NCBI GenBank assembly: GCA_001839685.1
Contig: MLAK01000904.1
Span: forward strand, 64,802 to 128,801
DNA: 64,000 bases
From: Tritrichomonas foetus
Lineage: Eukaryota; Parabasalia; Tritrichomonadida; Tritrichomonadidae
Direction of reading: 5' to 3'
The translations under genes and the position numbers were made by a program. How positions within the stretch are numbered: the stretch's first letter is position 1; the number at the start of each line of letters is the position of its first letter. Below, piece by piece: positions 49,499 to 58,464 of this stretch. The notes under the pieces are model-generated. The model searched no databases and was not told where the DNA came from. It saw nothing but the letters and a program-made list of their open reading frames with translations.

Positions 49499-51583
49499 AT
49501 GTCACACGATTTTCCTCTTCTTTTTAGCTCTCTTCAAAATAACAAGAATTGGAAAGGCGTCGAAGTCAGTGGCTCTATGATACTCCATAGCGGCGAATAT
49601 CGAATTGAAGCAAACGGCCCATTTTTATTTTTTGCATCTCCATCAAACGGAACTTTTACCCTCTTTTCTCCGAATTACACGCCAATGCCAGATCCAACCG
49701 CCAAAAAACCAACCATGAATCTCCAATGTATGGCAATCCCCAAAATAAAGCATACTCTCGTTTTTTCCGATCAGGCACAAGTTATGGACTTTTTGAATTA
49801 CGTATTTGAATCAAATGCAGCAACTGAGTCATTTATCATGAAAGCGGACGTTCGCGATTATATTATGAATGATCAAATTACAGGAGTTTTACCAAACTCC
49901 CCTCAAAAAGTGAATACATTAATGGCAGGAATGCAAATTCAAGCTCAAACGATGATGTTTCAAGCACATATTATCAATAAAGGTAATATTGAACCTGGAC
50001 TAAACCATGTTTGTTCGCATTCGTCATTTGTCACACCTTTATATGAAATACCAAAAATTTTAAAAAAAGAGAAAAATATATTTGTTCACAGCTTCGCAAT
50101 TTTCAATAAAGATAAGCCAAACGATATTTCGATTTTAATATTGAAAGATGAAAATGAAATGATGAAGTGGATCCTTTCAATATATTTATTAATTGTTGCT
50201 TCACAAAAGGCCAAAACTTCAAGCAGTTCATCCAGTTCAGCTAATACTGCTAAAAATGAAACAAGAAATGATAATCAAAAAGTTGCAAAAACAGAAACAA
50301 GAAATGATAATCAAAAGGTTGCAAAAACAGAAACAAAGAAGGAGAAGAAAGAAAAATTTGTTCTTGATGACCGTTCAAGCTTCATTGAAATTATCAATAA
50401 AACTATTTTATCAAATGATGTTAAGCCTGTTCAAATTGAACACTTTGAAAGGCCACCGAAGCCGATTCGATGTGAAACATTTAATATTAGCAAATTCAAA
50501 ACCAAACCACAAAATCAAGAATTAGTAATACCTGATGCTGACTTTGATTTCAGTGAACTAGAAGAAATGAGAACATCAACATTTGAAGAATTTTTATCAA
50601 CTGAAATGAATCATGAAGATTCATTTCCGAATTTTGAAGATATTCAATCTGTTTGTTGTAATGATTTCTATCATTTGACTTCCCTTCCGAGTTTATCATT
50701 TGCTTCTTCATTCCTTGATGAACTAACAGCTGAACAATCAAATGAAAAACTAGTTGAAAACGTTTCTATTCTATTAATCAGTGTTATTCGTGATAAGAAG
50801 CAATTTAGTGATGTTATTAAAAACATTAATTCTAATGAAATGAACCTTTCGAAATATTTGAAAACAAAACTTACTGAAATCTTGGAAAATATATCAAATG
50901 ACGAATTAAATGAAACTCAATCACTTAAATTTGTTTTATCTGCATTAGAAAATGGAATTTTAATTGAATTTCTAAATCTTTTATTAAACAATGTGGAAGC
51001 ACGTAATACTTTTTATGAAGACTATTCTTTGATGCAATTTGGAAATGTCATTTACTCTGCAATTGAAATCATTTCCGAAAAAATCAAAAATTGGAATGAT
51101 TTTAATTTGCAATTAATAAATGAATCGAATTCTTTCATTCACACCTTTGAGCCATTTTCATTTATGGCAATTAATGAACTTGGAAAATGTGAAAAAGATA
51201 CGGAATTAATCGAAAAAGTATTGAACTATGGAATTCGATATAAAAATGTCACTCAATCATCAGGAGCATGGACAACCTTCTGTGAAGTTTGTGATTTTTT
51301 TCAAAATAGTGATACAATCATTGAAAATGATGAAGCTCGTCATTTGGTTGAATTAGTAAACACGATAAAAGACGCACCACTAAATGATGAAATTCGTCAT
51401 TATGAAACACCTCTTCAAGATCTGGTTAGAATTGGATTGAATGAGAAGAAAATTCATATTTGGATCATGCTCATATTATCTTGCAAGGAGATCACAGAAA
51501 AATATTTTAATGATCAATCAACATTATGCAATCTCTCAATTGCAAATTATGTTGCTTCAACTATCTACTTATACATTAAATAA
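49499..51583 (+). CDS. Unrecognised 694-aa protein, possible PH-like domains at N-terminus
   Basis: 694 aa, no signal or membrane segment. Residues 1-115 look like a beta-rich pleckstrin-homology-type domain (GSMILHSGEYRIEANGPFLF then an ending helix with MDFLNYVFE). A second one may lie at about 150-235, ending MMKWILSIYLLIV, where the Trp sits like the invariant Trp of PH domains. A linker of about 235-285 contains a tandem 11-residue repeat, KTETRNDNQKV. The C-terminal half (about 380-694) is helical and acidic, of unknown fold. PH domains would place it at membranes, possibly in vesicle traffic. This rests on secondary-structure impression only. Confidence 0.45.
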   Translation: MSHDFPLLFSSLQNNKNWKGVEVSGSMILHSGEYRIEANGPFLFFASPSNGTFTLFSPNYTPMPDPTAKKPTMNLQCMAIPKIKHTLVFSDQAQVMDFLNYVFESNAATESFIMKADVRDYIMNDQITGVLPNSPQKVNTLMAGMQIQAQTMMFQAHIINKGNIEPGLNHVCSHSSFVTPLYEIPKILKKEKNIFVHSFAIFNKDKPNDISILILKDENEMMKWILSIYLLIVASQKAKTSSSSSSSANTAKNETRNDNQKVAKTETRNDNQKVAKTETKKEKKEKFVLDDRSSFIEIINKTILSNDVKPVQIEHFERPPKPIRCETFNISKFKTKPQNQELVIPDADFDFSELEEMRTSTFEEFLSTEMNHEDSFPNFEDIQSVCCNDFYHLTSLPSLSFASSFLDELTAEQSNEKLVENVSILLISVIRDKKQFSDVIKNINSNEMNLSKYLKTKLTEILENISNDELNETQSLKFVLSALENGILIEFLNLLLNNVEARNTFYEDYSLMQFGNVIYSAIEIISEKIKNWNDFNLQLINESNSFIHTFEPFSFMAINELGKCEKDTELIEKVLNYGIRYKNVTQSSGAWTTFCEVCDFFQNSDTIIENDEARHLVELVNTIKDAPLNDEIRHYETPLQDLVRIGLNEKKIHIWIMLILSCKEITEKYFNDQSTLCNLSIANYVASTIYLYIK

Positions 51584-51752
51584 TTTTTCATATGTTCAAC
51601 ATTAATCTGCATTTTTATTCTGTTTTACTTCTTTTTCATGCAAAAATAATATCGTGAATGAGATAGAGAAATTCACAAAAATATGGTTATTTTTTTCTCA
51701 ACATTTTGAATTATCTATCGTTTTTTGTGATTTTCGGTTTAAAATTTAATCG

Positions 51753-52202
51753 ATGACTGCCGTCGAGTGCCTTTCAGACAGCCAACTCCTTACTTTCCGC
51801 CATACCTTCGAACACTATGATAAAGAGAAGCAAGGACGCATGAACCTCAAAGATCTTCCAAAGGCATTAAAGGCGATCGGAATTGTTATCACAACAGAAG
51901 ATTTTATCAACATTCAAAACACAGTCATTGCTGATGAGCAGGCCTGTATTGATCTTCCAGAATTCATTTCTATCATTTATTATTTCCTCCGCGCAACCGA
52001 CACGCAAGAAGAGCTTATTCGCGCTTTCGCTGTTTTTGATAACGACCATGATGGAAAGATTCCAATTGATGCCATGACTCAAATATTAACAAACTTGAAG
52101 CATTCAATTCCGAAAGATAAAGTTGAAGGTATTTTAAATGAAATGAAAGACGATGATGACATGATTGATTATAAAGCCTTAATTAAGAGACTCAGACCAT
52201 AA
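51753..52202 (+). CDS. Calmodulin/centrin-like EF-hand protein with mostly degenerate loops
   Basis: 149 aa, the length of calmodulin. Four EF-hand positions can be traced. Loop 1 starts at Asp23 (DKEKQGRMNLKD) and keeps a partial pattern. Loop 2 (around 60-71) lacks the acidic pattern. Loop 3 is nearly canonical (D96-N-D-H-D-G-K-I) but ends in Ala107 in place of the bidentate Glu. Loop 4 (around 130-141, KDDDDMIDYKAL) is incomplete. Calcium binding is probably weak or restricted to loop 3. Such proteins act as light chains or calcium-sensor subunits, often in myosin, centrin or flagellar complexes. The exact partner is unknown. Confidence 0.8.
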   Translation: MTAVECLSDSQLLTFRHTFEHYDKEKQGRMNLKDLPKALKAIGIVITTEDFINIQNTVIADEQACIDLPEFISIIYYFLRATDTQEELIRAFAVFDNDHDGKIPIDAMTQILTNLKHSIPKDKVEGILNEMKDDDDMIDYKALIKRLRP

Positions 52203-52880
52203 GCATATTTTTTGAAATTGCATCTTTAAATCAAGAGGACTAAATATTTTTTTCATTCCATTTTGAATCATAAAATTTTGTTCTACTTTTGTGTTTTATC
52301 ATTTCATAATCATTAATTAATAACTCTGTTTAGAATAACTCAGCACTCTCAAAAGTCGATAATGAAAAATACATCATATATAAGAAAATGACTTTTTTCT
52401 TTTGATGTGCTTTTTAGACACAAAAAACGTGGAAATGTGATGTGACTTTGCTCAGTCGAGTCGACTCATTCGGCTATTAGAGGAGACGTAGCGAGTGAAC
52501 ATGGCTCAAGTTTACCTCTTACTCTGCTATATATTCACTCGCCACGCCTTATCTGAAACGAAGTGAAGTAGAAAACCAGCAATAATTATTTCCTATTTAC
52601 CACAAACTTTAGTTATTTCATCTTTTGACCTTTATTTGACCTTCACTTCCCATTTTCTCAACCAATTTTCGAAATAATCTGAAATTGATCTTTGAAGAAT
52701 GCGATTCATTCTCCTTATAATGAAAACAAAAACAAGTAATATTTTGAATTACTGAAAAGAAAACCAATTTGATCAAAAATTAAAAAGAAAAAGATGAGAA
52801 AGAAAAAAGAATAAAAGAAAAGTAGCATATAATTTGTTCATTAAATTACTTTGTTAGGTCAAATAACGTTTTAAAAATGT
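52203..52880. other. Convergent intergenic region with GC-richer hairpin island
   Basis: 678 bases between convergent genes. It holds the structured element at 52440-52570 described separately. The remainder is AT-rich. Confidence 0.6.
52451..52567. ncRNA. Candidate structured RNA or hairpin element
   Basis: A GC-richer island of about 115 bases. CGTAGCGAGTGAA (52487-52499) and TTCACTCGCCACG (52534-52546) pair as a 13-base stem with one mismatch around a 34-base loop, and the stem continues outward imperfectly. A separate 10-bp perfect palindrome, GAGTCGACTC, lies at 52458-52467. It does not match any RNA family I can recall (tRNA, U1-U6, SRP and RNase P signatures are absent). Strand is unknown. 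It could equally be a relic of a mobile element. Confidence 0.35.
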
Positions 52881-53381
52881 TTATTTTGTAAGAATATCAC
52901 GTTGAGCAGTTCTGGCAGATTCGAGTTGAGCAAGAAGTTGTTGGGCTTCCGCGAGTGTGAGTTCGATATTGTGTGTTCTTAAAACAGTTTTTCCTTGGTC
53001 GTTTTCGTTGATATCAAATCTGAAGTTGCAAACTGATTCTTTGACGTTTGAAACTTGGCTAGTTCCAAGAACAAGAGAAACTGACCAGTCGAAATCGCGA
53101 AGCATATGAAGAGGCTCTGATGTTTTCAAAACTGATGAATATGAGTTCACGATAGCAACAACTTTATCTGAATCTGGACATTTTACTGAATCAAGGAGAG
53201 ATTGACGATCTGCTTCTGGTTGATCTGCGACAAATCTGATAGTTGCGCGAATTTTTTCGATTTGCGTTGGTGTGAGATTTCCGATTCTAATATTAGTCTC
53301 ACCCATTATTATTGCGTGAGCAACTTGAGTGAAAGCATCGATTGCTGAAACGCCGGATTTAGAGATAAATTGAAGTGCCAT
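52881..53381 (-). CDS. COMM domain-containing protein
   Basis: 166 aa. The C-terminal COMM domain (about 92-162) is clear: MLRDFDWSVSLVLGTSQVSN, a central strand, then HNIELTLAEAQQLLAQLES. The N-terminal 90 residues are helical, as in the COMMD HN domain. COMMD proteins form a ring in the Commander complex with CCDC22/CCDC93, which works with Retriever and WASH in endosomal recycling. Which of the COMMD1-10 types this is cannot be decided by eye. Length is typical for the short members. The gene is intact. Confidence 0.85.
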   Translation of the reverse strand: MALQFISKSGVSAIDAFTQVAHAIIMGETNIRIGNLTPTQIEKIRATIRFVADQPEADRQSLLDSVKCPDSDKVVAIVNSYSSVLKTSEPLHMLRDFDWSVSLVLGTSQVSNVKESVCNFRFDINENDQGKTVLRTHNIELTLAEAQQLLAQLESARTAQRDILTK

Positions 53382-54025
53382 TTTTTAAAATGGGAATTCC
53401 AAAAAAGTGACAGATCAATAGAAAAGAAAAATATTTTGGAGATTCGCCAAACTTTTACATTTTATTTCCAACTTAGATTATATTATATTACGCCACTTTA
53501 AAAGTCAACTTATTTCTTGGTTTCCGAGAAATTTACGAAATACTGATGGTTTTTTACCCTGTTGAAAGGGGTATTTAGAAACGATATATTCCTATCGTAA
53601 TGTAGTGTTAGCCAAAGAGCTGTTAACTAATATCAAATATCAAACCTAGTTAATTGTTGAATGGTTAACTCTGATTGAACATTAGGTTTCTTGACAATAT
53701 ATATGAATGACAATAAAAAAATCTATGTGATCAATATATACAAATCATATTTATTTCGATCATGTGATTTCATTAATTATTCTTTAATATATTTCCAGAA
53801 ACATTCTTGTTATGACAATATAGCATTACTTCTAGAAACTACTGATAAACATTCAATAATTGCTGATAATTCACCATTGAAATAGGAATTAAATGTAATT
53901 AATAAATGATTTATTTGGTATTACAATAATTTGCTCATAAATATCAATGTAATCAATATAAAAAACAAAATCAGATATGAATAACGAAATTTTATTAAAA
54001 AACAAAATCTATACAAATCTAAAAA
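53382..54025. other. Intergenic
   Basis: 644 bases. A 64-codon open stretch (53691-53885) has no coding character. Nothing else is seen. Confidence 0.4.
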
Positions 54026-55423
54026 TTAAAGTTGACTTGGCTTGGTACCAGCTTTCACTCTAATAATCCGTGGTTTGCGGTTCTGGCTTGGTAATCCCGA
54101 CTTCACAGGTTCATATTTTGCAAATGACCAATTTTCAGTTGTAATGAAATTGTCGCTTTCATCGAAAGGAGCAGAAAAAGCAAAATAAGCAGCAGCCGGT
54201 GTTAAAACAGGTTTTCCTGTAGTTTCTGTTGTCTTTGGTCTTTCTTCCTTTAAATGCTCTGATAAATCTTTAATTTCAGTAATCATTGAAGAGAGTTTTG
54301 GTGCTTCAAATCTATCTGATTGAGCTGTTGTTGGCTTGTCTGATTTAACGCCCAACATATCATGAATAATTGAACGGACTGATGTTGCACATTCATTCAA
54401 AAATGTAATAAAAGCTTCTTGTTCTTCACTCATTCTAAATTCTGGTGTTGGCTTTGGCATATTTCGTTGTCTAATTTCATCTTCTTTTCTTTTTTCTTCA
54501 CGTTCTCTTTTCGCAGCGTTTTTCTTAATTTCTTCTTCTTCTTCTTCGCGTTGTCTAAATTCACGTTTAATTGCTTTCAATTTTGCCAAAACAGTTTGTT
54601 GTTTTTCTTCTTGTTCTTTTAAGTGCTGATTTTTTTTAGTTAGTCGATCAATTTCTCTTTGCATTGATGCATTATCATCATCAATCGTTTGATTCACTTC
54701 AGATAAGTGCTTTGATGATTCAATTTGAGAATCTAAGCTCTTTAAATGTGCCTCTGATTGAGTAAGAAAAGTGGTCGTCAAATTCGAAATATCACCTGAG
54801 CGTAAACGTAAAGATTCAGCTCGAGCTTGACGAATCGCCTCTGCTAATAAAATTCGATGCTTTTCTATTTTGGCTTGAGCATTTTGTCGAGTTTCAGCAA
54901 TACCTTCACTACAGATAACTCTATTATGATGAATTGTTGATTTCAGTTCAGATAAATGTGATTTGAAAGAGTCTGCTTGACGCTGCCATTCTGCGTAATG
55001 AGCAAGCTGTGCTTCAACTTCCCGAGATTCAGCAAGAATGGCTTCTTTTTTCTCGTTGAAGTCATGATTTATTTCGTCTGTTTGTTTTGCGAAACGATCT
55101 TCCGTGTCTTGAATTGATTGTCGAACTCCTTTGATTGCGGTTTTCAAATCGACTAGCTTATTTTTAAGGTCTTTGATTTTTCCAGCGACAATTGTAGACA
55201 TCCTATTGTTATCACCTGTTCTTGATAGAATTTCTCGCTCAATTACATCGATTTGATTCATGTTATCATCTTCATAGTTCATTAAAATTTTTGCACTCGA
55301 ATGTTGAAGCATAACATTTGTAGTTAATCGAGGAATGGCTTTCTGGTTATCTTTAAAGTTATTTAATGCTGGATTTCCTTCGTTTTGTTGGTCTTTTCCC
55401 TTTTGCCCTGGTTTATTCTTCAT
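54026..55423 (-). CDS. BBOF1/DUF4515-like coiled-coil protein
   Basis: 465 aa from the first ATG (55423; the frame stays open further upstream but without another ATG). It is mostly coiled coil (about 90-350), with a Glu/Lys/Arg-rich stretch near 300-330 and a short structured region near 330-365 (EEQEAFITFLNECATSVRSI). Arrangement and the segment TTTFLTQSEAHLKSLDSQIE resemble DUF4515 proteins such as basal body orientation factor 1 (BBOF1/CCDC176), in which a FFLDAL helix closes the coiled coil. This would be an axonemal or basal-body protein. Similarity between coiled coils is weak evidence, so the family name is tentative. Confidence 0.5.
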   Translation of the reverse strand: MKNKPGQKGKDQQNEGNPALNNFKDNQKAIPRLTTNVMLQHSSAKILMNYEDDNMNQIDVIEREILSRTGDNNRMSTIVAGKIKDLKNKLVDLKTAIKGVRQSIQDTEDRFAKQTDEINHDFNEKKEAILAESREVEAQLAHYAEWQRQADSFKSHLSELKSTIHHNRVICSEGIAETRQNAQAKIEKHRILLAEAIRQARAESLRLRSGDISNLTTTFLTQSEAHLKSLDSQIESSKHLSEVNQTIDDDNASMQREIDRLTKKNQHLKEQEEKQQTVLAKLKAIKREFRQREEEEEEIKKNAAKREREEKRKEDEIRQRNMPKPTPEFRMSEEQEAFITFLNECATSVRSIIHDMLGVKSDKPTTAQSDRFEAPKLSSMITEIKDLSEHLKEERPKTTETTGKPVLTPAAAYFAFSAPFDESDNFITTENWSFAKYEPVKSGLPSQNRKPRIIRVKAGTKPSQL

Positions 55424-56424
55424 TTGCTCAACAAAATCAAAATTGGAGAAAAGTTTATGATAACGTACATGGGGATATTTATTCAAAGTTTAAAATCACC
55501 ATTATTTGACCTAAACGATATTGTTTATTTGCAAAAGAAATTTTCACCTTTGAATCCAAAAATTGTTTTGAGGTGGGAAATTGGCAATGTCAAAAAATGA
55601 ATTCTCAAAATTTTGCATTGAATTAATTGGAATATAAGAGTTTAGATTCTAAACTTTAGATAGGATCTCGAAATCCTACAATATCTCCAAAGGAAAATGA
55701 TTTCCATTCTTTCAACAAAATTGAAAATCAATTGAACTCATTAAAATACCAACAGAGAATAAAATAATCTAATGATTGATGATACTGGACATAAAAACAA
55801 TAAACTAATTGATGAAATGAATCTATAAATATCATTATTCGCTGCTGGGATAGATACAAATTATATTGTGATCATCTAAAAATATGGTTTCTATTTTAAA
55901 TTTTTAATAAATTTTGGCAATACATAACTCTAAACCATATCGATGAAAATCTCTTAAACTCGGGCAATACATATTTCTCATGTTTTTCAACAAAGTGATA
56001 GATCAATTCATAGGTTTTTCAAAAAATAATGATACACTATATTTCTTTGAAATTAGTTTTTTGAATTCATTAATATTAATAATGAAGGACGTGATAATAA
56101 AATTTATGCCTTATTTGGAAAAGAAATGATCTTCACTTGATGACAGAATGTCACACTTTTCGTCATATTATGTTGAAATTGTTTCGATTTCTAATCTTAT
56201 GATTCCTCAATATAACAGAAGTAAATATATCATTTTTGCAAAGATAAAAAAGTTTTAAAATGATACATCACGAGAAAAAAGTGAGTTGACAGAAATCATG
56301 AAAATGAAAATGAATAGATTTTATCAAAAAGTTTATCGAAATGTAAAACATTATGAAGTCATTGATTCATTCACAATAAATATTTCACCTAGCAAGTCAT
56401 TCCTGAACTTTATTTTTTCCTGCA
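55424..56424. other. Divergent intergenic region
   Basis: 1.0 kb, AT-rich. The TCATTCC at 56398-56404 could be an Inr for the right-hand gene. No gene or repeat is seen. Confidence 0.4.
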
Positions 56425-58122
56425 ATGTCCGATTTTGATTTCGAAAACCTAGAGCCTGTCTGCGAAACTGTTACTCGTTCCTTTTCAGATGAAACTCTTG
56501 GTCAGTTTATGGCTCAACTTGATGAAATACCAAATGTGATGGCAAATTCGACAACGTCGACCAAAGACAAACTTATTTCAATGCAGAATGCAAATATTTT
56601 TATTGCAATTAACGAAATTTTCAAGAACCAGGTTGATGTACGAACACAGCTTAAAATATTAAAATTTTGGGATTTTGTCATTTCCACCTGCAGTTCGCCC
56701 GAAGAACTCGCCATTTTATTTACCGATAATGTGACTAACAATTTGATTAACTATCATTTCGATTTTACCTCAACCGAAGTTATTCAATCATATGTTACAG
56801 TCTTAAAGGGAATCTCACTCAAAGCCAAAAAAATCGATCCTGCCAACTTCTTGACACAAAACGAGACGGAATGCCCGCTATATTCTCACTGCATTTCATT
56901 TATCTCATCCAAGGATTCAATTGTCGTATCAGCCGCCAGACTTGTTGTTTTAAATATGTGCTTGATTAAGTATCCTCCTTTACAAGCTTTCATTTCTGAC
57001 CAAGTTTCACGCGAGCCTCTCGAATCACTTATCGAGAATATTGGCGAAGATGAATTATCATTTTTGGGTGACTTTTTGAATGTTGCACCACTTACACTCA
57101 AATCACTAGTCATTACTAGACTTCGTAAAAAGCTCACAAATTGCGCGCTTCCACTTTTGTGTCGAGCTGCCACTTTTCTGTGTGATTCACCAGCCCACTC
57201 AATGCTTGTTGAAACATTATCAACTCGTATTCACATGTTTCCTGTCACATCACCACTCACTCTTGGGCTGCTGCTTTACTGTTTAGAAAAACGATTAATT
57301 TTATTAGATGCTGCAATTAAATGGGGGCTCATTCAATCGCCCGAAATCCCAAGATTTTCAAAGGAAACTAAAAAGGTTATTGCACACGGCGATTTCTGTG
57401 ATGAGTTGAAAGAAGTGCTGACTCAGAGATTATCAATACCATGCACGGCACTTTCTTTAAGATGTCTCGAAATGATATACAAAGATATCCCCAAACCTGT
57501 GCTTGACGTGAATACTCGAATAATGGAAGAATTAAAGACATTTAATTCAAATAAGATCGTTCAAATTATTTTAGAAAGTCCAGAAGCGCGCCAAAGATGT
57601 GATATCGAATTCTTACTTGAAAATCAACTAGCTGAACCTGAAACTGATGACGAAAAGATCGCTTTGTTACAACTCGCTGAAGTTCAATCATCGATTGGAA
57701 GATGGCGTGGAAAGAGATTCCAGTGGTTTACTTTAGGTGAACTTTCAAATGATGATGCAAACACTGGCGTACATTCAAGCGAATTTGGCCCAATAGGTAA
57801 TGAAAACGTTAAAGAATTTAGAACAGTGGATGATAAAACTATTAGTCTTTCAAAAGCTGGGTTGACCTTGACGGATGGAAGGAAATTACCAACTTCATCT
57901 ATCTACTTGAAGAAGAAGAATGGAAAGGTAAGGAAGTATGCAGATATAGTATATGTCCAATTTGATAAGAACGCAAGAAGTATAATCGCACTCCAAAATA
58001 AAAAAGTGGAACAATTCCATATCGAATTCCCATCAACAAGTGTATCCCTATCGTTTGAAGCAGAAATGATAATCATCCAGAAAGAGCTCATGGCAAGAAT
58101 GTTCGAACAATTGGAGAAATAA
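56425..58122 (+). CDS. CLEC16A/GOP-1-like protein (FPL domain)
   Basis: 565 aa, no signal peptide. The region at about 50-200 matches the FPL domain of CLEC16A/Ema/GOP-1: LKILKFWDFVIST, then NNLINYHFDFTSTEVIQSYV, TVLKGISLKAKKIDPANFLT, PLYSHCISFIS and VVSAARLVVLNM. Family members are endosomal scaffolds involved in trafficking, lysosome maturation and mitophagy. The middle is helical and the C-terminal part (about 420-560) is beta-rich, ending with a helix; it could be a PH-like domain (GKRFQWFTLGEL ... YVQFDKNARSIIALQNKKVE). It is shorter than the human protein (about 1050 aa). Since trichomonads lack aerobic mitochondria, the endosomal role is the more likely one. The stop is TAAA. Confidence 0.8.
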   Translation: MSDFDFENLEPVCETVTRSFSDETLGQFMAQLDEIPNVMANSTTSTKDKLISMQNANIFIAINEIFKNQVDVRTQLKILKFWDFVISTCSSPEELAILFTDNVTNNLINYHFDFTSTEVIQSYVTVLKGISLKAKKIDPANFLTQNETECPLYSHCISFISSKDSIVVSAARLVVLNMCLIKYPPLQAFISDQVSREPLESLIENIGEDELSFLGDFLNVAPLTLKSLVITRLRKKLTNCALPLLCRAATFLCDSPAHSMLVETLSTRIHMFPVTSPLTLGLLLYCLEKRLILLDAAIKWGLIQSPEIPRFSKETKKVIAHGDFCDELKEVLTQRLSIPCTALSLRCLEMIYKDIPKPVLDVNTRIMEELKTFNSNKIVQIILESPEARQRCDIEFLLENQLAEPETDDEKIALLQLAEVQSSIGRWRGKRFQWFTLGELSNDDANTGVHSSEFGPIGNENVKEFRTVDDKTISLSKAGLTLTDGRKLPTSSIYLKKKNGKVRKYADIVYVQFDKNARSIIALQNKKVEQFHIEFPSTSVSLSFEAEMIIIQKELMARMFEQLEK

Positions 58123-58464
58123 AATTATTTGTATTTTCATTAAACAGGTGTTACGTATGACGTTTTAATATTTTTTTTTTAGTCAATTTTTAATATGATT
58201 CTTTGAATGTTTTTATAATTGATCACTTTTTGGTATAATTAAATGTCATATCAACACCTGGGCAGTTTAAGGTCAAACTAATTCATAAATATGGCCGACT
58301 ATATAAACAAACCCCTAAATTTTCCAATTCACCTTAAAGTAAATAGCAGATTTTTCGATGGCAATTAGCATTCAATTACATTCAATTATATTTCAATTTT
58401 TCTATTCAAAAATCTTTTGAATTTATTTCTTTCAAAAAAAAGTATGACACTTTGATTCATTTCG
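58123..58464. other. Intergenic between two plus-strand genes
   Basis: 342 bases, T-rich near 58160-58180, ending in an A-rich stretch and the TCATTTC initiator-like motif. Confidence 0.5.
58457..58463 (+). promoter_or_regulatory. Initiator-like TCATTTC
   Basis: TCATTTC ends one base before the ATG at 58465, the same motif seen upstream of the Rab11-like and UPRT genes. Confidence 0.45.
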
